Below are positions 11,221-23,200 of a stretch of DNA of 64,000 nucleotides, in pieces (the first letter of the stretch is position 1; the number at the start of each line of letters is the position of its first letter). The stretch is taken from assembly GCF_018873765.1 (NCBI RefSeq), contig NC_057923.1:20121913-20185912 (forward strand), given 5' to 3'. Source of the DNA: Telopea speciosissima. Lineage: Eukaryota; Streptophyta; Magnoliopsida; Proteales; Proteaceae. The position numbers and the translations under genes are program-made. A model generated the notes under the pieces. It was not told where the DNA came from, did no database searches, and saw only the letters and a list, made by a program, of their open reading frames with translations.

Positions 11221-11645
11221 AGTCATTACGAGTCTAATGAGTGGAGGTGCCATTGTATAGAGGAGTACAAAATAGAAATCTACAGCCGATCCCTATTTTT
11301 ATGAACACCTTGCATCATGTGATGCGGCTAATAAGGTGTTTGGGTTAGGAAGTTCCTAACATTTCTAGAGTAGTCCCTGATCTTGTCAAGAGCCCTATTC
11401 CCCTGTTATGTGACAACAGAGGGGCCATTGCACAAGCTAAGGAGCCTAGGGCTCATCAGAGGGACAAGCACGTGCAGCGAAAGTATCACCTCATCGGAGA
11501 GATTATCCAGCAGGGTGATGTGAGTATCTCCAAAGTGGACACAACTGAAAATGTGTCTGATGCCATGACAAAGGGTTTGTCACCAGGAGTGTTTGAGAAA
11601 CACATGGAGGACATGGGTTTAAAATGTATGGGGAATTGGCTTTGA
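11221..11645 (+). pseudogene. pol: Copia RNase H, internally deleted
   Basis: After the YAVSIVSHYESN region the expected central RNase H segment is missing. It jumps to a frame-shifted remnant near 11310-11350, then to LLCDNRGAIAQAKEP and HVQRKYHLIGEI (about 11395-11510). The frame ends at 11645 with MGLKCMGNWL followed by a stop, just before the purine tract. The loss removes part of the catalytic core, so the enzyme could not work. Confidence 0.8.
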
Positions 11646-11650
11646 TGTAC

Positions 11651-11661
11651 AAGTGGGAGAT
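11651..11661 (+). promoter_or_regulatory. Copia polypurine tract
   Basis: AAGTGGGAGAT directly precedes the 3' LTR start (TGTTGG at 11662). This is the usual position and form of the plus-strand primer. Confidence 0.85.
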
Positions 11662-13374
11662 TGTTGGACAAGTGTGTGTCCATCAAACCCGGTTCAGTCC
11701 GGTTCAACCCGGTTCACCTTTGTATTGAACATTTATACATTTTAGTTTAATATTGTCACCTGCGATATAAAATTTTTGAGCATTATGTGTCCGTAAGTTA
11801 TACTTAAAATGGTAGTCATGACTAGGGTTTGGGCTGGGCACCCTTATCATATGGTCGTCGCATTGGGTGTGCCTAGACATGTGATGTCAGGGTACAAATG
11901 CGAGTGCTCACATGTTTGATGTGTGCATTGGCGAAGAATCTACTTTGTCGATTCCCTCATGTATTACTGCCAGATGTAGGAAGGGATAGACATGTGTCAC
12001 CGATACCCTGTACCTGAGGGAACCCTGTCACTGCAAAGTGTGATCGCATTCTTTGGTTCATCAATGACTGTGACTCAAGCGAGTCAAAGCCGGTGTTCTG
12101 GGAATGCGTGAACACTTTGTGAGTGAAGGAGTTATCCAACACGGTCACCACTGCGCGATTGGGGAACACCAAGATAGAGACTGTCTGTGCATGGTCGGAT
12201 CAGAATCTGGATCCAGTACCGTTTTGGAAATGGTTTTGCAAAATTTATTTTACATAAAATGATACATTATTTATAGTTATTTCAATTAAAGTATTTTATC
12301 GAGTTTTGCGGGACCCGATCGGATGCACAGACGCTCTTATATGGACATGTACTATGGATTGGGGTTTGGCAGTACATGTGTACATGCCCTAGATTCCATA
12401 ATGATGGTGTTGATTAGTGGGGGGGGTTGTATATGATAAATTGTTATCATATAGGGAGTTATTTGGAATTTGCTAATTTAATTGGCTCTTTATTTAATTA
12501 ATGGATTTGGTGCTAATTGTAATTATCCATTAATAATTAAATAAAGAATCTAATTAATACTTTCCCTATTAGATTCTGCTTCTTCACCTGTGTAGCACTT
12601 TGAGTTTAAACAGAACTGCCAGACTGAGAGAGAGAGAGTCAGACTCTCACTAGGGCTCTATTAAATCTATCTAGGATTTAATTAAACCCTATTATTATAA
12701 ATAGGGGACCATAAAATGCAGAAGAGGGAGCTCTCCACGTTTTTGGAGCAGACACTCTCTCTCCTGCATTTTTGGTTTCTCTCTCTCCCTCTTGTGATCT
12801 CTCTTCTTCTTCTTGCTTCTCTCACTTGTGTTTGAGAGTTGGGGTTTATGAAACCCTAGATATGTGCTGAGGAGTTTGAGGGCATCTGGGATTGGCATGT
12901 AGAACCTTGGTAGCACCATTGGAGGTTCAGATCTGTTTGCTTGGAGCGCTCACTGGAGGAAGAACCACTGTCTATTGGAGGGGCAACACTTGAGGCTCAC
13001 CAGGTTAGCAGTTCTTTATTAATTCCTTCTATTCATTGATTATTAATATTTGTGGGATGCGAAAGAAACTCAAATCGATTAATTTTCGCTACGCATTCGA
13101 GTATGGGATGGATCCCTCTTGCCATGTGATGGACTAGAGACGAATTTCTCCGTCCCTATTGTGATAATTAATTTTATGGGACGCAATAGGGAAGAAGAAA
13201 CCCTAATAGGGATGCACCAGGGTTCCCATGGGAAACCATGGGACACCCTAAAATTAAAATGGGGCACCCATGGGACACCATGGGATAACCCAGGACGTGC
13301 AATACCCTAATTGGTTTATAATTGGTTTCCCTACGGAACCATGGTTTGATCCCTGGACCGTTGTTTGACCAACA
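11662..13374 (+). repeat. Copia 3' LTR
   Basis: This 1713-bp LTR is nearly identical to 4299-6008. It ends ACCAACA, followed by the target duplication GCCAG (13375-13379), after which the gypsy RT frame resumes. Confidence 0.95.
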
Positions 13375-14380
13375 GCCAGATATTTCTCCAAGTTGGATTT
13401 ACGTGCAGGTTATCACCAAATTTGTGTTCGAGCAAAGGATACACACAAAACTGCGTTTAGGACGTATGATAGCCATTTTGAATTCTTAGTTATGCCATTT
13501 GGCTTAACTAACGCACCGTCCACCTTCTAGGCAACCATGAATGAGATTTTCAGGCCATTTTTCCGGAAATATGTTCTGGTTTTCTTTGATGACCTTTTAG
13601 TTTACAGCCCTTCATGGCCTTCACAACTTGAACACCTCCACACGGTTCTGCAGGCACTCCACAACCATACTTTGTTTGCTAACCGTTCTAAGTGCACCTT
13701 TGGCCAGATTTCTGTTGAGTACTTAGGCCATGTTGTATCAACCACTGGAGTGGAAATGGATCGCCAAAAAATTTTTGCATTGTTGGATTGGCCTCCTCCT
13801 ACCTATTTGAAAGAATTTTGTGGGTTACTGGGCCTAACAGGATATTATCAGAGGTTTGTGCGTGACTATGCGAAGATTGCAGCCCCTCTTACAGACCTTT
13901 TAAAGAAAGGCACCTTTCATTGGACATCAGCTTCCCAAAGGGCTTCTGTAGAACTCCAGTACGCAATGACCTCAGCTCTAGTGCTCACTCCGCCACATTT
14001 TGCACTCCCATTTGTGGTCGAGATGGATTCCTCGGGTGTAGGCATTGGAGCAGTCCTCTCATAAGAAGGATACCCAGTCGCTTATTTTAGTAAGAAGTTG
14101 TCTCCTCGGATGCAAGCCGCTTCAACTTATGTGCGTAAAATGTATGCAATTACACAGGCTGTGATGCGTTGGGGCCAATACTTGCTGGGGCAAAAATTTT
14201 ACATCCAGACTGATCCACAAAGCTTGAAAAACTTAACGGATCAGGTCGTTCAAACTCCAGAACAGCTACATTGGTTGTCCAAGCTTTTAGGCTTCGTTTT
14301 TTAAATTACTTATCGCTCGGGAAAGGAAAATCAAGCTGTAGATACCCTGTCTCGTATCCTTGCTCCATCCTCATAGTGCT
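13375..14380 (+). pseudogene. pol: Ty3/gypsy reverse transcriptase and RNase H (continued)
   Basis: This resumes the frame cut at 4298, starting with [14 protein letters not shown]. Next comes the MPFGLTNAP motif and a stop, then the catalytic FFDDLLVYS (variant of YVDD) at about 13573-13600. The conserved LGHVVS and GLTGYYQRFV follow. RNase H begins with the DSSGVGIGAVLS motif and carries a stop at 14062, then continues with PVAYFSKKLSP and a stop at 14302 before ITYRSGKENQAVDTLSR. Multiple nonsense mutations show long decay. Confidence 0.85.
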
Positions 14381-14439
14381 ATACTCTTACTATAGCCAGA
14401 CCAGACTTTCTTCCAACACTTAGATCTGAGGTGCACTTT

Positions 14440-15733
14440 GTTCCAAAGCTTCAGGACATCTGCGCCGGTCTACAAAATGATCCAACAGGTTATATAGATT
14501 ATTCATTATAGGAGGGGTTACTTTTCTTCCAGAACAAAGTAGTCCTCTCCTCTTCTTCACCACTACGGGAAGTCTTCCTCAGGCAATGTCACTCATCTCC
14601 CATCGGTGGGCACGTTCCTTCGTACATTTCGCCGAATTTCTACTAATTTCTACTGGAAGGGGTTACGAAGAGATGTCAAACATTATGTGGCAGAATGCCA
14701 CATCTGCCAGCAAGTTAAAGCTTCGAACACATCTCCAGCAGGTCTCCTTCAACCCCTTCCAATACCTGAACAAGTATGGGAGGACATATCACTAGATTTT
14801 ATTGTTGGGTTACCCTCTTCAATGGGCGAAACTGCCATCTTGGTGGTAATTGATCTCTTCTCTAAATATGGTCATTTTTGCGCAATACCTATAGGGTTCA
14901 CTAGTCACAAGGTTGCAGAGATCTTCTCTACCAATATTCTGCAGTTACATGGGTTACCCGATCCATTGTGAATGACGGCGACCCCTTATTTCTGAGCAAA
15001 TTTTGGCGTGAATTGTTCCGCCTACAAGGAACGACCCACTCCATGAGCATGGCATATCACCCGTAAACCGACTGCCAGACTGAGGTGTTAAATCATTGTT
15101 TGGAAATGTACCTCCGCAGCTTTGTCCTTGATGAACCTCGTCAATGGGTCAAGTTCCTATGTTGGGCAGAATTCTGGTAGAATACTTCCTACCACTCCAC
15201 CGCCAGCATGACTCCCTTCCAAGCCCTATATGGCCGTGCTACTCCACTTTGTCTCGCTATATGCTTGGCACCTCAACCTTGGAAGCAGTCGATCATGAGT
15301 TGCAGTCGAGGGAACATATCCTCCAAACGCTAAAGGCTAACTTGGTTCGTGCTCAGAACCGAATGAAGGAACAAGCTGATAAGCACAGGATGGATAAGCA
15401 GTTTGAGGTTGATGAGTGGGTGTACGTGAAACTTCAACCTTACCGCCAACAATCGACTGCCTTGGTTTGAACCAGAAGCTTGGCCATAGGTTTTTTGGTC
15501 CCTTCCAGGTAATAGAATGTATTGGGAAGGTAGCTTACAAAATGGGGTTACCTACCACTGCTCGTATTCACCCATTCTTCCACGTTTCCCTCCTACGGAA
15601 ATGTGTGGGTACTTCAACCACTCCAACTATACCACTACCTCTCACGGTGGCAGCCGATGATGCTCAACCAATTCCAATGGCAGTTTTGGATGTGCACACA
15701 GTGAAGCAGCTGGATCACATTAGAGAATATTAA
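14440..15733 (+). pseudogene. pol: Ty3/gypsy integrase, broken
   Basis: The zinc-binding H2C2 region is split over two frames: RQCHSSPIGGH near 14580, then CHICQQVKAS near 14700. The core includes DFIVGLPSS, with its catalytic Asp, and VVIDLFSKYGHF (14606-14971). A stop follows, then VNDGDPLF-, a YHP motif with a stop, and [10 protein letters not shown] (about 14970-15110). The C-terminal part (15416-15733) reads KLGHRFFGPFQVIE and HPFFHVSLLRK, typical of gypsy integrase ends. No chromodomain is visible. The end abuts the 3' LTR. Confidence 0.85.
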
Positions 15734-15926
15734 CATTAGAGAATTATGTATGAGCTGGATAGGTAAGGGAATATTACTGTACGGAGTTAGTTACAACCAT
15801 CCGTACTACGCTTATATAAGGTAGGCCAAAGGATAATGAAGGCACGTTGAAGGTTAATCTCCTCTTCTCTCTTTTTCTTTTAGGAGGTGCTGCCCTCTAA
15901 AGTAGCAAATATCTCTTAACCTACCA
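15724..15926 (+). repeat. Ty3/gypsy 3' LTR
   Basis: It matches 2122-2324 and 464-664, with TATATAAG at 15813-15820. Similarity to the 5' copies ends at ACCTACCA (15926), which fixes the outer end of the element. No target duplication could be recognised, partly because the 5' end lies in a duplicated region. Confidence 0.8.
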
Positions 15927-16085
15927 ATAGAAAGGGCTTCGCCACAACTTTCCGCGATGGTATTCCTTGGAAGAATGCAAACGTCACCCTCGCACATCAT
16001 GGCTGGTTCGGAATTGGAGAAGCAACATATAGAGAGGATCCAAAAGAATTCAATTGGAACCAATAAATCGATAGTCGATACACAT
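15927..16085 (+). other. Short coding-like stretch, unidentified
   Basis: Immediately after the gypsy LTR, one frame reads about 46 codons without a stop (for example TTFRDGIPWKNANV and HHGWFGIGEATY), up to a TAA near 16063. The residue composition looks protein-like, but I could not name a family. It may be a captured gene or organelle fragment, or chance. Confidence 0.25.
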
Positions 16086-16185
16086 TTCCTGGGCAGATCC
16101 ATTTCCCCAAGTTCCTCTAGTAGAGCGGGTGGAAATGACTACCCTATCCCTACCTGAACACCCTGCTCGTGTGGGGTCCACCCCC
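16086..16185. mobile_element. Left half of a MITE split by the 11-kb LTR element
   Basis: The sequence CCAAGTTCCTCT...TCCACCCCC matches the left and central part of the MITE at 54225-54405. The right half resumes at 27174 after the inserted element. The relative at 54 kb has no such insertion and shows the joined order. Confidence 0.75.
16181..16185 (+). repeat. Target-site duplication CCCCC (left)
   Basis: Five C residues precede the LTR start TGTTACACCC. The same five follow the 3' LTR at 27169-27173. The related unfilled MITE at 54 kb has a single C run at this place. Confidence 0.8.
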
Positions 16186-18915
16186 TGTTACACCCGCATC
16201 CAGGATTATAATTAATTATTATTTCTTTCCTGTGACGTGTAGTTACCGCTGCCATGTATGCTGGTGAGCTGTTCTCACTGGTGGTCAAACCCAGCTACAA
16301 AATTATTGACCACAGTACGGGTTTGCCTGTGGAGGAAACTATTCGGGGTCATGGGGGACAAACCATGACAGTGGAGAAGTAAGTTCTAGCCCTTGACTTA
16401 TGTATTTATCATTTTCCTTGATGTCCTCAAAGTGTGAGTCAAGGTTTGAACCGTCCGGGCTATTTTAGTTGAGTGGGGAATATTTTACTTGTGGGTCCCA
16501 CTTGCCTTGGGGAGACATGTGAAGAGCTTATACCCATATCATGTGAACCCATCTTTTAATTAGGCTATTTCCTAATTATAACCAGTGGACAGGCCCATTT
16601 AACTTAAGTGACCCATTTAACTTAAGGGCCCATTTAACTCTATTTGACCCAAGGATGGGTTATTCCATTCCCTTACCCTAAATAGAACTAATGGATCGAC
16701 CCATTTAGCTCTCATGACCCATTTGACTTAAAGGACCCAAGTCACTTACTATAAATATGACAAGAGGGGGAGAAGCATTCATTTCTCATTACTTCTCCTC
16801 CAACCAAAAACGTGGGAAGAAGGCAAAGAAGAGAAAGAAAGAAGAAAGGAGAGGAAAAGAAGGAAAGAAGCAAGAAGGAAGGAGAAAAGGGAGGAAGAAA
16901 GGTGGAGAAGCTTGGTTGGAAGCTTGAGACCCCACTTCTTGGAACCATCAACGTGGAGTTCTTTTATCTTGGGGGTAGGTAAGCCATTAAATTCTACCTC
17001 TCTTCTTCTATTTTGGGTTTTGGGGTTTGGAAAATAGGAGAGATTCGATCTAGGGCTTATCTTGGAACCCAAAGATCGATTGAAACTCTTGGCTTTGGTT
17101 ATTGTGGAGTATTTCACTCCATGGCTAGCCCTAAAGCTCACAATCCCCTTCCATTTGAAAGACCTAGGGTTTCTACCCTATTATGCCTTAGATTAGGTTC
17201 TTCTTGGATTCACCTCTTGAATCCTTTGGGTTGTATGGACCTAATGAGGTCTTAGAACCCTAATAGACCTAAAGGGGAAGCTTCTTTGATGTTCTCCTAC
17301 CTTTAAACCCCTTGAAAATGGAACCCTTGACGAGAAACCCCTTGAATCTCAAACCTGTAGGTATGAGGTTTTACATGTGGTTTCAATACCTACGAGAAAC
17401 CACCCTTACAACCATCCCCTGAAAAAGCCCCTGTTAAAGTCGGTTTTAGATGCGGTTTCATTTCCTGAGACAAACCACTTGTGCAACCGCACTTGGCAGA
17501 GACCTTCCTGAGCCCCTAGTTAGCTAGGATTTACATGTGGATTCAGAAATTGGGCATGAGACCACCCATGAAACCTCCCTGTCTCTAAAATCTTATAATT
17601 AGAAGAATTAAGAGAGACCTTTTGGGGATCCGTCCCTGTACTTAATTAATCCTGTTCTCACTCTTTATTTAGGTTAAAGTTCTCATCTTATGACGTGTTA
17701 TTTAATCGCGGCGACAACTTGTAACATCAGGGCATAACATATATAGTGAGTGGATTTGGTTTGTTTGGGCTTGCTATTATTATTAATTTCGTATGTACCA
17801 TGCTATTAGTATATTTTATTAAGCATGATTGTGCATTTTGCATACTTTATTAAATGATTGATATGATAATGTTGTGATTGCTTTCCATTCTTTATTGGGT
17901 TACAGTGTCGATGAATGCCGGTGCCGAAACCTCGAAATACATATATAATACCTTTGATTGAATGTCATATTGAACTGTATGCGCCGTGCCGTGCTGGTAC
18001 CCGGGTGCTAAACCAGATGAAAAATTGATGCACCCGAATTACCTCTCGGGATGATAGGACTTGCATGTAGTATATCTGCGGCTAGGACTTTGCACCCTTA
18101 TGCTACGACCCTTACCAACAGGGGTTTAGGTGTTGGGTAACCAGAACTTCGGATTCTGTGGAGCTGGGAGTGGCCAGTCATGGTAGTAATGGTTATCAGG
18201 GTTTGCCACTGGGATGATTTGGTGGCATTGTCCGGCGTAGGTCCCCTGGTGACAATTAAGATTCATTGTGGCGATAAGTTAAGTGACCCACGGTGTTTTT
18301 CGAGTTGTCACAGTATCATATACCTCTGACTTAGTTATGTGATAAGTGAAAAAATGGAATTAACATGTGCATTCATCATTGGACTATGTGAATTGTGTGT
18401 TTGTGCATCCCCATCCCCTCACTGGCTCAGTGGAGCTAACCCCCTCGTGTACACATTTTTTAGATCATGGTGCAGGTACGGAGGAGCCGAAAGCTGTGTT
18501 TGAGGAACATGGTGACGGGTGTCCTTGTGACGATTGCGCCTACGACGTGAGGATACTTGGGACTTGTTCCCCTTTTGTTATTTTAGGGCTTAAAGCCCAT
18601 GTATAAATATTTACTGTTATACCCTTGTTGATAGTTATTAGATGGTCATGGGAAAGGTATTAATTACAGTATTTATCATTTAGCCTTTGAACATCTTGTA
18701 GCTATTTGATTTTATACGCTTCCGCAAAACTACTGATCTTTGGAATGTAATATTCCCTTATCGCACTCTGATATTACATTATATTGCTTTAATATTGATT
18801 ATGACTGTGCGTTGGGACACTGTGTCAATGATCCTGGCAGCTTAATGGGATGACACGTGTCGTCCTAATCACCCCTTATAATGTATAATATTCCTTGTCT
18901 GGGATGGGGGTGACA
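16186..18915 (+). repeat. 5' LTR of the 11-kb element
   Basis: This 2730-bp LTR has TATAAATA at 16750-16757, followed by a purine-rich leader (16810-16915). A frame at 18367-18606 with a CPCDDC motif is present in both LTRs but lacks an ATG. No other coding sign is seen. Confidence 0.9.
16750..16757 (+). promoter_or_regulatory. TATA box of the 11-kb element LTR
   Basis: TATAAATA sits about 50 bp before a long GAAGAAAG-rich leader. The same motif is kept in the 3' LTR at about 25016-25023. Confidence 0.55.
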
Positions 18916-18918
18916 GAG

Positions 18919-18930
18919 TGGTATCAGAGC
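18919..18930 (+). promoter_or_regulatory. Primer-binding site of the 11-kb element
   Basis: TGGTATCAGAGC lies three bases after the 5' LTR and matches the initiator tRNA-Met 3' end. Confidence 0.9.
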
Positions 18931-19631
18931 AATGATGCTCTGCACCGACCACAGTCTCGCGGACTCTTGATGACTCTCCACAATTAGGTTTTAAACTAAA
19001 AATCTTCAAGAACATAAATGATGGTGTGCAGACATAGGAGAAGACTGATTGTGGTGAAACAAGGACTTAGAAGATAATAGGTAACATGGAACTTAGGACT
19101 TGAACCATAGGCTGTTAAGCAACAACTATGTAATTGCTTGGTTGAGTCTTAAGTAGGTCATAAATGGGCAATTATATGTTATAATTCATAAACAATAATG
19201 AATCAATCATAACAAACCACAATTATCAACAATGATTTAAACAAGAGAGAATTAAGCAAATACATAGAGATATATATAAGATTAATTACAAATATCCAAT
19301 TGTTCCAAATCTTCCTGGAAGGCAACCATATCCTTCTCATTTCAACATTCATGATTTCATCCACTCCAACAAAAAAAAAAAACATATGACTCCATCCTAC
19401 TCAATCAAAAGATACCAATCTAAACACCATAATTGTTCCAGATTCTCTGTTTGGGCATAACTGTGCCTTTCCCAACTCAGAATGCAAGTTTCCAGTTGTT
19501 CCAAACAAACTGATCAAAAGAAGGAAAAAAAAAAAAAAGAAAGAGAGAAAGGGAAAACTAAAGGAAAAGTAAAAGAGCTCTACAAATATCTATCCTAAGA
19601 CAAGAACTAGAAGAACTGATCCGAGATAACT

Positions 19632-20259
19632 TCAATTTGTTGAGAGAAAGTTGAGATAGTCATTTGCACCACTGCCACCACCGCGACTAAGAAAGGTGTT
19701 GATGTCATCTACCCCACTCTCGACACCCTCTAGGCGCCGAGTCTGGTCGGAGAGTTGCTTCGTGACCTCATCGAAGCCATCCACCACTCGTAGGTTCAGC
19801 TGCCTAATTGCCGTCAGAATGTCACTACTTCCCACTTGATGAAGGTATATGGGTTCTTTCCCGGTGAGCAATAGGTCTTCGCTTCCCCAATAGACACATT
19901 AAGAATCCCCGCTAACTATGCTGCTGTGAAGGCTATAGGGACCCCCTTGACATATGAAACAACCCGATAATTCTGTATGCCCGGGTTTCCGGTGTCCAGA
20001 TTTGCATAGAAATGGCGAATGAGTTTCGAGTAATATGGTTCAGGGAGGTTGAGAATGTTGGTCCACCCCAATGCCTCGAATCTCTGCCCCACCTTGTAAG
20101 CTGGAGATCATCCAACACTACATCCCGTCCTTTCACAATTTTTCTGAAGCGGAAGTAGTCTTGGTAAAGCTCTTGGTCCTCTATCTTTTGAAACCATAGT
20201 GGATTTAAGACAATTGGTGCAACTTGTTCAACGCGTGCACGTCGTGTTCTTGGAGCCAT
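19632..20259 (-). pseudogene. Antisense 'putative plant transposon protein' remnant
   Basis: Read on the minus strand, ATG at 20259 starts MAPRTRRARVEQ. The conserved part follows with FRKIVKGRDV, then after a frameshift near 20095, RFEALGWTNI, YYSKLIRHFYANL and YVKGVPIAFTAA. These resemble the plant-specific domain often annotated 'putative plant transposon protein' and found in Tat-type gypsy elements. A stop near 19918 and another frameshift near 19865 lead into a C-terminal part (SDILTAIRQLNLRVVDGFDE) ending at 19632. The function of this protein family is not known. It lies opposite in strand to its host element. Confidence 0.7.
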
Positions 20260-23200
20260 TTATTGTTTTAACCTGCAGCCAAAAGCCAAGATTTATAACA
20301 AATTAGTACCTTGAATGCTAAGGCCTAAGTAGATGCTCAATGTAAGGTTGTGAAGTTCAAAACCTAGCCCTTGATTTTTCCTTTCAAAGCATTAAATACA
20401 GCAGGATTCTTAGGCTAGAAAATTCTGATTTTATCAAATTGTGATCTAAGAAGTTGGGAAAAAAAAAGGAAATGCATAGCCACTCTGTGAATGCAATCAT
20501 ACATGATAGAGATTCATGGCCACACTATGCCTAGAAAGTAATATTTCAAACAAAACGGTGGGTTCAAGTAAGAATTGGGTTTATTCAATCATGGAGCATG
20601 CCTTAAACTTCAAAAAACAAAATTCCAGATTTTGTGATTGGAAGCTGGAATCATGAGAAACAAGTAAATATGGCTTGTGAAAACTCAAAGGATGTAAGCT
20701 AAGCCCTATCTAGTAAGACCGATTCATACATGGCAAAAGAGAAGGAAAAAAAAAAAAATGCGATTAGGGTTTGGGTTTTTCCAATATCCAACTCAAATCT
20801 TTGGATTTGATGTCAAGATCGTATGCAAGCCCTTGTATAGGTTGCTTATGGTGAGAAAATGATTAAGATTAGAGTACAAATAACCTACTAAGCAAAAAGG
20901 AAGCAAAAACCCCAAGTTTCCAAACCTGAAATCGTGTTTTGGGTCTTCTCCAAGAGAGATAAATCGACGAGAGAGAGGGAGATCTTACCTGAATGCGATT
21001 GCGTGTTGTTGAGGAGTGAATTGGAACACCAAAACCCATCAAAGAGTGAGGAAAGAGCAAGTACGATCGTGGTTGGGGTCTCTCTAGAGCTTTAGAGTTG
21101 TGTTTTGAAAAAGGAAAAATGAGCCTTTAAATTGCAGGCTTTAAATTTACAGAAAAAGGCCCGATAGTTTTACATACGGTTTTAGCCCAGGTAAAAATCA
21201 CCTGTAAATCTGCGATTAACCGAGGCTGTTTATTCTGGTTTCAATCTCAGGCGGATTTACCTGCGGTTTCATATTTGAGTAAACTCAGGCATAAAATCGC
21301 CCAAGCCAGAAAGGGTTTTCTTGCCCTGTCTTGATGAACCAACCTATGTTAGGCTTTTAGTTCCTTCATTTGTTGTTTTCCTTGCCCCTTGTGACCTATC
21401 TTACCTTGGTAATTTAAGCTTTATGCTTGGCAAATAAAATTATAGAAGTGAAATGTCTACAAGATATGAAAACTGTGTTGCGACAAAAGCATATAAGGAA
21501 AAATGAGACATGATAACCATAGGAAGATGTTTGGAGTAAAGAGAAATGAATAAGATCAATGCACATGTAAAATCCATGTGAGATCCCTAGTGCATGGACG
21601 TGAATAATGAGATCAATGTGAACAACATGTGCTTTTGATTACTTTACATCCCAACCAATATCAAACGAGCAAGTTATTGGCTGAAAATAGCCCAACAAAA
21701 GACAAGAATTATTTATCTAAGGAAAAGAGGAAAGATTCTAAGGATTTTATCAACAATCATGTATACAAGAGAATATGCTTGAAGATAAGATAATGGGATA
21801 ATGTTCTACGAGATTTTATGGCATGCAAAAGAATTAAACTTGAACTTGAAGAATTTTTTCAATACATTGTGAAGTGAGGAATTTACCACAAACAAAACCT
21901 AGAAATAATCCAAGTAAAATTCAACTGGGCGTGAGAAACCTAGCAACAATCTCTAAAATGCTTGCAAAGACTTGAAATTTTATAAAGATGCAATAATCAA
22001 ACAAGGATCCAACAACTTAGTGCCATCGATCAAATAGGGCTTGGTTTACACTTGAAAACCCTAGTCCCAATCGGTTTGGCATGGATTTGGTGTACATGGC
22101 TATGGGATTACAAGCAAAATCAAGACATGATCACAACTTGAGATGATTCATCCCAAATCCAAGAAAAGAGAAAGCAAAAGTGAGAAGAAAGCCATATCTT
22201 GGACAAGTGAGAGTTGAACCTTGAGGCTTCAAATTACAAGAAAACCACCCAAGGGAAGCTTGAACGGAGGTCCCTGTGGAGCTTTTTCTCCCTGCGGTTA
22301 TGTCCCCTTCTTTGGAGCTAAAAGTGAGTTTTAAAACTCGCGGCTCTATTTGTTAGAATTCTACGAACAGACGAACGAACGGATCCACTTGTCGTGACTT
22401 CGCTCATGAATCAGCTCCACATAAAACTTGAAATTATCATTTTAAAACTGTGCGGATCAACGAACGGATCCACACTCATGCGTCCATCCGTAGATCCGTT
22501 CGACTTAAACCCTCTTGGCCATTGAGACTTCTGAGATCAGACGAACAAACGAATTCGCATTCCACATCTGCCCGTTAGTCCGCTCTCCCTATTTTCGTGG
22601 AGGAGCCACGAACGGACCCAGAGTGCTAATACCGCTCGTGAGTCCACCCGATTTCTTTTAGGATTTTGAGCCTGTTTTGGAGACCTTTGACCACACCTAT
22701 ATGTAATGGTTATGGGCCTATTCCCTAGATTGGACACCCCTATTGTGTGACCCATTTGTGTGGACCACTTAAGTCTAATCAATACCTTGAATTAAAAGGG
22801 ATTAGGACTTGTACCTGACTAGGCCAGCCAATAAGAAATGGCAGGCATTGGTGACCGTTGTGACTCCCCTCTTACATAAAAGGAGAAGAGTTACCTTTGA
22901 GGATGAAGACCTTAGACCCTGTGAATTTTAAGACCCGAACCTTATGGATAGGAAAACCTAAACCTATACGGGTAGAGACCCTTAATGGGGTGCGTAGAAT
23001 CTAAACCTGTGGGTAGGTACTAAGAAAGGAAAGTAATAGGCTGGTTTGGGCTGGTTTATTTGAGTAAGCCATAAAGGTCACGTGTATTTGGAAGTCATTC
23101 ATAACACCTCAAGCTAGTGACGACTCTATTTTAACTTTACTTGGTTTATCCAAACCTTGTTTAGACTCATAGGGGGAGTCCTACACCGTGATTTGACTTT

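Larger units (their letters stand above)
4299..13374 (+). mobile_element. Complete but inactive Ty1/copia element inserted in gypsy RT
   Basis: The element is 9076 bp, with LTRs of 1710 bp (4299-6008) and 1713 bp (11662-13374). LTRs begin TGTTGG and end CCAACA. It has a primer site at 6012-6025, a purine tract before 11662 and a 5-bp target duplication GCCAG. By eye, the first 141 aligned LTR bases differ at five places, so insertion is not very recent. Domain order gag, protease, integrase, RT, RNase H identifies it as Ty1/copia. The coding region carries several stops, frameshifts and an RNase H deletion, so the copy cannot move alone. Its sub-lineage was not assigned. Confidence 0.95.

Noticed and set aside
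16779..17141. Long minus-strand frame in the 11-kb element LTR, also at 24971-25405
   Set aside because: It overlaps a purine-rich leader and is shared by both LTRs only because they are copies. Its composition (runs of Ser, Leu and Phe) reflects the GAAGAAAG repeats, not a protein.
18840..18960. Possible tRNA or structured RNA near GGTATCAGAGCAATG
   Set aside because: It is the tRNA-Met-complementary primer site of the LTR element, not a tRNA gene.
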